A DNA stretch of 28,138 bases, from positions 1 through 28,138 of the forward strand of contig NZCH01000127.1 of the NCBI GenBank assembly GCA_002688155.1, written 5' to 3'. The position numbers and the translations under genes are program-made. Shown here in pieces: positions 21,978-28,138 of this stretch. The notes under the pieces were generated by a model. The model was not told where the DNA came from, did not search any database, and worked only from the letters and a program-made list of their open reading frames with translations. The DNA is from Phycisphaerae bacterium (lineage in GTDB: Bacteria; Planctomycetota; Phycisphaerae; Phycisphaerales; Phycisphaeraceae). How positions within the stretch are numbered: position 1 is the first letter of the stretch; each line of letters begins with the position of its first letter.

Positions 21978-22004
21978 AAGCCCACGACCGCAATCCGTGG
22001 GCTT
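21978..22004 (-). terminator. Hairpin resembling an intrinsic terminator, downstream of the pdhA remnant
   Basis: AAGCCCACG at 21978-21986 pairs perfectly with CGTGGGCTT at 21996-22004 around a 9-base loop. Read on the minus strand, the 3' arm ends GTGGGCTTTGG, so T-residues follow the stem. It sits about 27 bases after the recognisable end of the E1-alpha remnant and before the ferredoxin gene. The arm composition resembles the hairpin at 11593-11616. It is probably the former terminator of the lost gene. Confidence 0.45.
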
Positions 22005-22030
22005 GCGCACAGGCCATTCACCCCCTGACA

Positions 22031-22392
22031 GCCCCCCCTGGCCTTGGAACAGCCGGTGACCTTGCGGAACATCCTGGCCATGGCATATTTGGAGTCCATG
22101 CCGCGCGGCAGCACGTGTCCGAGATTGCGTAGTCGTTGATGTTCGGATCTTCATCGCCCAGCGGGCGATGGAGCCAACGACGACGGCCTCCTGCCCTCTG
22201 TACAGGTGGCAGAATCCTGCGATGCGCGGTTTGCCGGCAGCTTTGAGCGGTGCGGTCCTCGAACCGGCGGATCGCCTGCATTTGCAGCAGGTCGTCTGCC
22301 GACAGAGCGTCGCGGTGGCGGACGTCGGGGGTTTTACCTGTTGCGGCCGCCAAGGAGTCCTCGTGGCATGTCGGTATGGGCAGCGGGACCAA
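22031..22392 (-). pseudogene. Pyruvate dehydrogenase E1 component alpha subunit, decayed remnant
   Basis: Four pieces in three frames on the minus strand line up in order with E1-alpha. The first (from about 22302) is L-L-Q-M-Q-A-I-R-R-F-E-D-R-T-A-Q. The second is R-I-A-G-F-C-H-L-Y-R-G-Q-E-A-V-V-V-G-S-I. The third is L-G-D-E-D-P-N-I-N-D-Y. The fourth is G-H-V-L-P-R-G-M-D-S-K-Y, then M-F-R-K-V-T-G-C-S-K-A-R-G-G. These match the N-terminal ~110 residues of E1-alpha (G-F-C-H-L-Y-x-G-Q-E-A and R-G-M-x-P-K-x-x-M are its hallmarks). Each junction needs a frameshift, so at least three are present. The thiamine-diphosphate-binding G-D-G-x-N motif and the rest of the gene (~200 residues) are absent. 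A possible original start is at 22392. It cannot make a functional subunit. Confidence 0.85.
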
Positions 22393-22725
22393 CTAAACGC
22401 TCGGTGCCCCAGGGGCCGGGGCCTGGCCGGTTGGCCAGCAATGTCGTTATCGATTGGCGCGGCCTGACGTTCGATGAGGTTGTCGTATGTGACGTTTCAG
22501 TCTAGGAGCCGATAGAGACAGCAGCAAGTGAACGCAATTCACGCAGTGGGTGAGGCGTGGTGGTGTTGTGTCCGCACAGGACGCGGGGACCCAAGTCTCG
22601 CGCTTTGGATTTCAGGTCCCCCGCCTGAGTATGCTACACTCGCCGCCGATTGGAGTCCGGATGGTCACCGGCGCGCGCAAACGTCACCGTGCCGCGCCCG
22701 GCACGCACGCGATCAGGGAGACGGC
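22393..22725. other. Intergenic region upstream of bamA
   Basis: No gene is supported here. A G-rich palindrome at 22409-22426 (CCAGGGGCCGGGGCCTGG) closely resembles the core of the left arm of the insertion in the chaperone gene (4917-4935). A possible promoter for bamA is TTGGAT at 22605-22610 with TATGCT at 22630-22635, but the 19-base spacing is long, so this is weak. The bamA frame stays open upstream to 22528, but that stretch shows no signal or domain. Confidence 0.35.
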
Positions 22726-25128
22726 ATGCCCGTTCATTGTGTTCCATGGCGAATGGCCCGGTGGTTTGTGTTCGCAGCGCTGGGTGTCGCCTGCGCCGCG
22801 TCGCACGCCGGTGCGCTGGTGATCAATGCCACCGGCGTGGACCTGGACGGCCGACCCGTCGTGGAAATCAAACTTGACGGAATTGAAGACGTTCCCGAAA
22901 CGCTCGTGCGCAATCAGGTTCGACTGCGCGTCGGCGAACCATATGACAGCGAGATCGCCGAGCAGGACATCGTCCGGCTGACGCACTTGAACCGCTTTCG
23001 AAGCATTCGCGTGCAGGTATCGGAAAATGATGAAGGCTCGCTCACCGTGACGTACCAGTTCGACACGCTTGCATTGTTTGAAGACGTCGCGTTCAGCGGG
23101 AACAAGTCGGTCGCCGACCAGCGATTGTTTCAGGCCGTCACTTTGCGCGGCGGCGATCCGATCGATGAGTTCCTGATCCAGCGCGGCGCCAAGCGCATCA
23201 TCGACGTGTACAAAGCGAATGGCCATTTTTTCACCAGCGCGACGTGGGACGTCGAATTGCTCAAAGAATCACGGATCCTGCTGTACCAGATCCGCGAAGG
23301 CCCGAAAGTGCGGGTGCGCGAAATCGGGTTCAACGGCAACGAGGTGTTCACCGACAAGCAGCTTCGCGCGCAGATTCTTTCCAAGACGTTCATTCCGCTG
23401 ATCCGTGCGGCGCCGCTTAACCAGGAGCAACTGGACGTTGACGCTGGACGTCTCCAGGAGTTTTATCACGCCCACGGCTATTTGAACGCCCGCGCCGGGC
23501 GTGACATCCAGGTCTCGCCCGACAGCGAGGACGCAAAGGTCATTTTCGCCATTGAGGAAGGCAGGCGCTACCTCGTCGCGAACATCACGATCGAAGGCAA
23601 CGACGTATTTCCCGATCAGCAGATTGCCGAATCGATCTCGCTCAAGGTCGGCGACGTGTATTCGCGTGATCGCGTGGAACGTGGCAAACGGGCGATCCGA
23701 TCGATGTACCTGAAGCTGGGGTATCTCGAAGTCAATGCCGCCATCGACACGCAGTTCCATGAGGCGGACCCGACCGTCGACGTGACGATCCGCATTCTGG
23801 AGGGCATCGCACACACGGTCGGGCGGGTGACCATTCGCGGGAACACGCTGACGAAAGACAAGGTGATTTTGCGGCAACTGCGGGGGATCAATCCAGGCAG
23901 GCGTTTCGACGGCACGGGCGTATCGCTGACGCGAAGGCGCCTCGCCGAGTCGCATTTGTTTACGCGCGAGGGCACGAACCTGGCGATACTGGGCCAACCC
24001 GGGGACCGCATCCGTGACGTGCTGGTCGAGGTCGAGGAGACAAACACCGGTAGCCTCGGGTTCGGCGCCGGGGTCAGTTCCGACGCGGGCGTGATCGGCG
24101 CGATCAACCTGTCGCAGCGAAACTTCGACATCGCCGACCCGCCCGAAACGATTTTGGAGTTGATTTCGGGCAAGGCGTTTCGCGGCGCCGGGCAGTCGAT
24201 GAACCTCTCGTTGCAGCCCGGCAATGAGTCGCAGCGCTACTCGATCAGATTCAAAGAACCCTACCTGTTCGAAAGCAACATCTTTCTGGGTACATCGCTG
24301 TTCCTGTTCGATCGCGTGCGATCCGACTGGGACGAAGGGCGCACCGGCGGGTCCGTGCGACTGGGCCGGCGGTTCGGCGACGTCTGGTCCGCCTCCGTGT
24401 CCGTGCGCGGCGAAAAGGTCGAGATCGACAGAATCGACGTTGACGCGCCGGTCGACGTCTTCCAGGTCGCCGGGGAGAAAACACTCACCGCAGTGGGCTT
24501 TGTGCTCAAGCGCGAAACGACGAACAGTCGCGTGTTCCCGACGCGTGGCAACGTGCTGGAAATGTCGTTGTCGCGCGCCGGCGCGCTGGGCGGTGATTTC
24601 GACTTCACCAAAGTTTCCACCTCGTTCGTCAACTTCTGGACACTGGACGAGGACTTTTTCAACCGCAAGACGGTGCTGAGCATACGCATCGAGAGCGGGA
24701 TCATTCTTGAGAACAACGAAGCGCCGGTATTTGAGAGGTTTTGCGCCGGCGGGCACCGCACGATTCGCGGGTTCGACTTCCGAGGCGCCGGACCGCGTGG
24801 CCGGGTCGATCCCGACCAGATACCCGACTCGGGAGACGAATTCGTCGGCACCGACGCCGTCGGCGGCGACTTTTTATTCCTGCTCAGCATCGAATACAAC
24901 ATCCCGATTTACCAGGACATCATGCGGATCGTTTTCTTCACCGACACGGGGACGGTCGATCCGGACGTCGACTTTGGCGATTATCGCGTGGCGGTGGGCA
25001 CGGGCCTGCGACTGAAGATTCCCGCCTTCGGGCAGGCGCCGCTGGCGTTTGACGTCGCATTTCCCATCCTGAAGCAGGACGGCGACGAAACCCGCGCATT
25101 CAGTTTTGACATCGCCGTGCCGTTTTGA
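22726..25128 (+). CDS. bamA: Outer membrane protein assembly factor BamA (Omp85)
   Basis: The start is ATG at 22726, with GGGAG 5 bases upstream, followed a few codons later by a signal peptide (W-F-V-F-A-A-L-G-V-A-C-A-A-S-H-A). The product has 800 residues, the usual BamA length. Residues ~25-400 form five POTRA domains, seen as repeated G-N-x-x-x-x-x-x-L and Y-x-x-x-G-Y/H-x-x-A units (for example F-S-G-N-K-S-V, F-N-G-N-E-V-F, I-E-G-N-D-V-F, I-R-G-N-T-L). Residues ~420-800 form the 16-strand barrel. Key landmarks are the I-R-F-K-E-P-Y-L strand and the lid-loop motif I-R-G-F-D-F-R-G near residue 677. The last residue is Phe (A-V-P-F), the beta-signal. BamA inserts beta-barrel proteins in the outer membrane, so the host has a true outer membrane. 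ompH follows on the same strand, as in many diderms. Confidence 0.95.
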   Translation: MPVHCVPWRMARWFVFAALGVACAASHAGALVINATGVDLDGRPVVEIKLDGIEDVPETLVRNQVRLRVGEPYDSEIAEQDIVRLTHLNRFRSIRVQVSENDEGSLTVTYQFDTLALFEDVAFSGNKSVADQRLFQAVTLRGGDPIDEFLIQRGAKRIIDVYKANGHFFTSATWDVELLKESRILLYQIREGPKVRVREIGFNGNEVFTDKQLRAQILSKTFIPLIRAAPLNQEQLDVDAGRLQEFYHAHGYLNARAGRDIQVSPDSEDAKVIFAIEEGRRYLVANITIEGNDVFPDQQIAESISLKVGDVYSRDRVERGKRAIRSMYLKLGYLEVNAAIDTQFHEADPTVDVTIRILEGIAHTVGRVTIRGNTLTKDKVILRQLRGINPGRRFDGTGVSLTRRRLAESHLFTREGTNLAILGQPGDRIRDVLVEVEETNTGSLGFGAGVSSDAGVIGAINLSQRNFDIADPPETILELISGKAFRGAGQSMNLSLQPGNESQRYSIRFKEPYLFESNIFLGTSLFLFDRVRSDWDEGRTGGSVRLGRRFGDVWSASVSVRGEKVEIDRIDVDAPVDVFQVAGEKTLTAVGFVLKRETTNSRVFPTRGNVLEMSLSRAGALGGDFDFTKVSTSFVNFWTLDEDFFNRKTVLSIRIESGIILENNEAPVFERFCAGGHRTIRGFDFRGAGPRGRVDPDQIPDSGDEFVGTDAVGGDFLFLLSIEYNIPIYQDIMRIVFFTDTGTVDPDVDFGDYRVAVGTGLRLKIPAFGQAPLAFDVAFPILKQDGDETRAFSFDIAVPF

Positions 25129-25147
25129 ACCGCCGCGTTTGGCGCAG

Positions 25148-25208
25148 GCCGCTTGTGGCTTCGTACTCCCGTCCGCGGCTTAGCGCCAAGCCGCAGGCGG
25201 CGGGGAGG
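25148..25208. repeat. REP-like palindrome, copy B
   Basis: This element begins GCCGCTTGTGGCTTCGTACT and ends CGCAGGCGGCGGGGAGG. Its two halves match copy A at 21532-21563 (GCCGCTTGCGGCTGCGTTTA ... CAAGCGGCGGGG), with about 20 extra bases in the middle. It lies 20 bases after the bamA stop. The 236 bases between bamA and ompH hold no gene. Confidence 0.5.
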
Positions 25209-25364
25209 TGTGTCGCACGCGGTATCCCACATTGCCCAACGCGCATCAACCTGTTAGAACATCACGTTGACTGATGCGTTGAACGCATGTCATCTTCACC
25301 GCCGGGCGGTGCGGCGTGTTACGGAACACGCGCCGGCCGCTGGCCCGTTCGATCGGGAGCCCCC

Positions 25365-25970
25365 ATGTACGCCAAGCGTCTCGTTTTTATCGTCACCGTC
25401 TGCCTGTCCGCGGGCGCCTTGTGCCTGATGACCGCCAGGGCCGCGCAAGTCGCCAGCAAGCGGCCGACCGCCGTTGCGGTGGTTGACGTCGTACAAGTGT
25501 TTAAAAACCTGTCGGAGAAGACCGATAAGGAAGCCGAACTTCAGCAGCGGACCGCGGAGTTGCGCAAGGAAGAGGAAGCCCGCGTCAAGGAACTCGAATT
25601 GATCAAGGAGGACCTGGGCATGCTCAAGGCCGGCGGCCCGGAGCACAAACAGAAGCAGGAGCAGATGCTCATGAAGGGCATTGAACTCAAGACCTGGCGT
25701 GGCGTGCAAAACGCGTTGCTCGAACGCGAAAAGGCGATGCTGACACTCCTGCTCTACAAGAAAATGGTTGCCGCCATCGGCAACATCGCCGAGGGTGACG
25801 GCTGGGATCACGTCCTGTTCAAAGAGCAGCCACCCGCCTTTGAACGTGCCAAACCTGAACAGCTCAGCACGCTCATCCAGGTCAGGAAACTCATCTGGTC
25901 ACGTGACGAACTGGACATCACCGACCAGGTCGTCCAGCGCATGAACGCCGAGTGGAAGGCGGCGTTGTAA
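25365..25970 (+). CDS. OmpH/Skp-like periplasmic chaperone
   Basis: ATG at 25365, with GGGAG about 6 bases upstream, gives 201 residues. The signal peptide is M-Y-A-K-R-L-V-F-I-V-T-V-C-L-S-A-G-A-L-C-L, ending near A-R-A-A. The mature protein opens with the Skp/OmpH beta-strand V-A-V-V-D-V-V-Q-V-F-K. A long Lys/Glu-rich coiled coil follows (~45-130, with T-A-E-L-R-K-E-E-E-A-R-V-K). It then returns to the body domain, where W-D-H-V-L-F-K-E matches the family's 'y..vl.' strand. Skp-type trimers carry unfolded barrel proteins across the periplasm to BamA. The position directly after bamA supports this role. The C-terminal ~40 residues (D-I-T-D-Q-V-V-Q-R-M-N) also fit the family. Confidence 0.88.
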   Translation: MYAKRLVFIVTVCLSAGALCLMTARAAQVASKRPTAVAVVDVVQVFKNLSEKTDKEAELQQRTAELRKEEEARVKELELIKEDLGMLKAGGPEHKQKQEQMLMKGIELKTWRGVQNALLEREKAMLTLLLYKKMVAAIGNIAEGDGWDHVLFKEQPPAFERAKPEQLSTLIQVRKLIWSRDELDITDQVVQRMNAEWKAAL

Positions 25971-26083
25971 CCGGGCCGTGCGCATGTGGCCGGGTCCCCG
26001 GTCTTCCGGCGCATGGTCCTTAACCGTCCCGCTACGCGCGAGCGTGCGTGAATTCGGCACTTGAAATCCATGCCGCGGCCTGT

Positions 26084-28138
26084 TTACTGTTCGTCGATGT
26101 TGGGCACCCGCATGGGCGCCGGGACGACGGGTTGGGGCATGGGCGCCGGTGTGGAAAAGGCGGGGTCGGCTTCGCCGAGCAGTTGCGCAACCAGCGACGA
26201 TTCGCCGACGGTGGTCTCGATTTCGGCAGGCGTCTGTGCGCCGGCGGCCTCGGCCTTTTCCGCGGCGGCGAGGATGTCCTCCTCGCGGCTGGGTGTTTCA
26301 GTCGACGGCGGCTCGGCCAGCTTCTCGACCTGAATCCGCGTGTAAGCCTTGAAGCCCGTGCCCGCGGGGATCAGGTGACCCAGCAGCACGTTTTCCTTCA
26401 GGCCCACGAGCGTATCCGAACGCGCTGCCAGCGCGGCCTCGGTCAACACCTTGGTCGTCTCCTGGAAACTGGCGCCTGAGAGGAACGACTCGGACTGGAG
26501 GCTGGCCTTGGTGATACCCAGCAGCAGCGTCATGGCGGTCGCTGGCCGGGCGCGGGTGCCCTTGGCGGGCTCGAGGCCTTCAGATTCGGCGCGGGCGTTG
26601 GCTTCCTTGATCTCGTTGCGCGGGACCAGCGCGTTGACCGGCATCGTCGTGCCGCCGGGCTCTTTGATCTTCGCCATCTTGCCGAGCTTGTCGTTGAGCT
26701 GGCGGAAGCGGTGGCGGTCGATGACTTCGTTGGGTAACAGCGCCGAGTCGCCCGGGTTTTCGACGCGCAGCTTGCCGAGCATCTGCGCGAGGATGATTTC
26801 AACGTGCTTGTCATTGATGGGCACACCCTGTGCGCGATAAACGTTCTGCACTTCGTCGAGCAGGTAGGTGAACAGTGCCTCGTCGCCCTTGACGCGCAGG
26901 ATGTCGTGCGGGACCAGTGGCCCGTCGATGAGCGGATCGCCCGCCGTGACATAGTCGCCCGTGTGCACGAGCAGGTGCCTGTCCTGCGGCACGTGGTGTT
27001 CCATTTCGAGGCCGGCCTCGGATCGGACGATGATGGTCATCTTGCCGCGCCGTTTGTCGGACCGCAGCTCGACGGCACCGGAGATTTCCGCCATGACGGC
27101 GGCGTCCTTGGGCTTGCGCGCTTCAAAGATTTCCGTGACGCGTGGCAGACCGCCGACGATGTCCGACGAGCCGACGACTTCACGTGGCTGACGCGCGAGC
27201 ATGTGGCCGGCGCTGATCTGCTGACCTTCCTGAACCTCGATACGCGCCTTGGCGGGCAGGTAATGAAAATCGAGGATCTTGCCCGTCATGTCCTCGATGA
27301 TGATCTGCGGATGCAACTCGCCTTTGTGCTCGATGACGACCAGCGCCTCGCCGGCGTCTTTGTCCGTTTGCTTGGCCTTTTGCGGGCCGCCCGCTTCCTT
27401 TTCAGGACGTACGGTCTCGCCCAGCAGAACGTCCTGGAAGCGCACGACGCCTTGCTTCTCTGCGAGGATGGGCGTGCGGTGCGGATCCCATTGCACGAGG
27501 GCCTGGCCCTTGCGCACCTTGTCGCCGGTGGTGACGCGGATATACGCGCCGTACTGGACCTTGTACTTCTCCAGTTCGCGGCCCTTGTCGTCGTGGACCG
27601 ACAGCTCGCCATTGCGCTTGAGCGCGACGAGCGTTTCGTTGCCGTCGTCATCGACTGTGGACACTTCGTTGGCGTCCTTGAGCTGGATGGTGCCGGCGTT
27701 CTGGGCGCGGTAGTCGGTTTCGACGAGCGTACGGTGGCCGATGCCGCCGGTGTGGAACGTGCGCATGGTGAGTTGTGTGCCCGGCTCGCCGATCGACTGG
27801 GCGGCGATGATGCCCACCGCCAGGCCCTGCTCGACCAGCCGGCCGGTGGACATGTCCTGGCAGTAGCAACGCTGGCAGATGCCCTGCGCCGACTCGCACG
27901 TCAGCGGCGAACGGACCATCACGCTGTCAATGCCCAGCGATTCGATCTCGCGCGCCGCGGCTTCGGTGATCATGGCGTTTTCGTCGACGATCAGTGAATC
28001 GGTGATCGGGTTGCGGATGGTTTCGCGCGCCGTTCGGCCAATGATCGCTTCGCGCAGCGGCACGTCGATCTCCTCGCCCTTGTAAATCGCGCGTTTGGTG
28101 ATGCCCTGCCTGGTGTTGCAGTCTTCTTCGGTGACGAA
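26084..28138 (-). CDS. rpoC: DNA-directed RNA polymerase subunit beta', C-terminal part
   Basis: The frame is open to the window edge, giving 684 residues; the N-terminal half lies outside. All four cysteines of the second zinc site are visible: D-C-N-T in the first seven residues, then C-E-S-A-Q-G-I-C-Q-R-C. The trigger-loop and bridge region follows: G-L-A-V-G-I-I-A-A-Q-S-I-G-E-P-G-T-Q-L-T-M-R-T-F-H. Later, L-P-R-V-T-E-I-F-E-A-R-K-P and the C-terminal V-G-L-K-E-N-V-L-L-G-H-L-I-P-A-G-T-G-F are standard. Beyond the conserved end, about 70 residues rich in Ala/Glu/Pro form a tail ending P-N-I-D-E-Q, longer than in E. coli. It converges on ompH with 113 bases between stops. The upstream neighbour, by general gene order, should be rpoB beyond the edge. 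Confidence 0.97.
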   Translation of the reverse strand, partial: FVTEEDCNTRQGITKRAIYKGEEIDVPLREAIIGRTARETIRNPITDSLIVDENAMITEAAAREIESLGIDSVMVRSPLTCESAQGICQRCYCQDMSTGRLVEQGLAVGIIAAQSIGEPGTQLTMRTFHTGGIGHRTLVETDYRAQNAGTIQLKDANEVSTVDDDGNETLVALKRNGELSVHDDKGRELEKYKVQYGAYIRVTTGDKVRKGQALVQWDPHRTPILAEKQGVVRFQDVLLGETVRPEKEAGGPQKAKQTDKDAGEALVVIEHKGELHPQIIIEDMTGKILDFHYLPAKARIEVQEGQQISAGHMLARQPREVVGSSDIVGGLPRVTEIFEARKPKDAAVMAEISGAVELRSDKRRGKMTIIVRSEAGLEMEHHVPQDRHLLVHTGDYVTAGDPLIDGPLVPHDILRVKGDEALFTYLLDEVQNVYRAQGVPINDKHVEIILAQMLGKLRVENPGDSALLPNEVIDRHRFRQLNDKLGKMAKIKEPGGTTMPVNALVPRNEIKEANARAESEGLEPAKGTRARPATAMTLLLGITKASLQSESFLSGASFQETTKVLTEAALAARSDTLVGLKENVLLGHLIPAGTGFKAYTRIQVEKLAEPPSTETPSREEDILAAAEKAEAAGAQTPAEIETTVGESSLVAQLLGEADPAFSTPAPMPQPVVPAPMRVPNIDEQ

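Noticed and set aside
22528..22725. 66-codon N-terminal extension of bamA
   Set aside because: It would bury the signal peptide in the interior; ATG 22726 has a good SD and is followed directly by the signal.
23269..24756. 495-codon minus-strand frame inside bamA
   Set aside because: Shadow of bamA; no signal, domain or ribosome binding site.
26804..27997. 397-codon plus-strand frame antisense to rpoC
   Set aside because: Covers the most conserved parts of rpoC on the other strand; only the rpoC frame has the conserved catalytic and zinc motifs.

Overview
The window looks like a high-GC chromosomal segment of a diderm planctomycete, most likely of the class Phycisphaerae. This is inferred from protein character, not from a search. 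The supporting features are a TPR-sulfotransferase, an ExbB/ExbD cluster with a membrane-anchored von Willebrand A protein, a small coiled-coil protein of planctomycetal type, a pterin synthase with an active-site glutamate, and a bamA-ompH pair that implies an outer membrane. I saw no rRNA, tRNA or CRISPR array.

Layout. (1) 1-1055: the end of fliW, then csrA, then the wreck of a flagellin gene that keeps its first ~20 codons and its C-terminal domain. Its start lies in a perfect hairpin whose loop is the Shine-Dalgarno sequence and also a CsrA-type GGA site. (2) 1089-8152: housekeeping and accessory genes: TPR-sulfotransferase, family-5-like uracil-DNA glycosylase, a divergent pair (QueD/PTPS-like and HscA-like chaperone), a small coiled-coil protein and ClpP. 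The chaperone carries a ~63-residue in-frame insert bounded by G-rich inverted repeats. (3) 8176-10067: a decayed dockerin/EF-hand-like fragment, then a lipoprotein with a predicted TIM-barrel hydrolase domain. (4) 18905-10094, minus strand: a long gene train of vWA protein, TPR protein, ExbB, ExbD, ExbD and a large periplasmic repeat protein, followed after a terminator-like hairpin by Nudix and rhomboid. (5) 19165-21863: an atypical response regulator converging on an MFS transporter, with ferritin-like and 2[4Fe-4S] ferredoxin genes behind it. (6) 22031-22392: a pyruvate dehydrogenase E1-alpha remnant broken by at least three frameshifts. (7) 22726-28138: bamA and ompH, converging on the 3' part of rpoC.

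How the genes work together. FliW, CsrA and the flagellin leader form the known FliW-CsrA-flagellin feedback circuit, but the flagellin copy here is dead. The ExbB/ExbD cluster looks like an ion-driven envelope machine in which a vWA protein with one N-terminal membrane segment sits where TonB or TolA would be. It is the best candidate here for a poorly described system. Three independent gene remnants in 28 kb suggest ongoing gene loss in the lineage.
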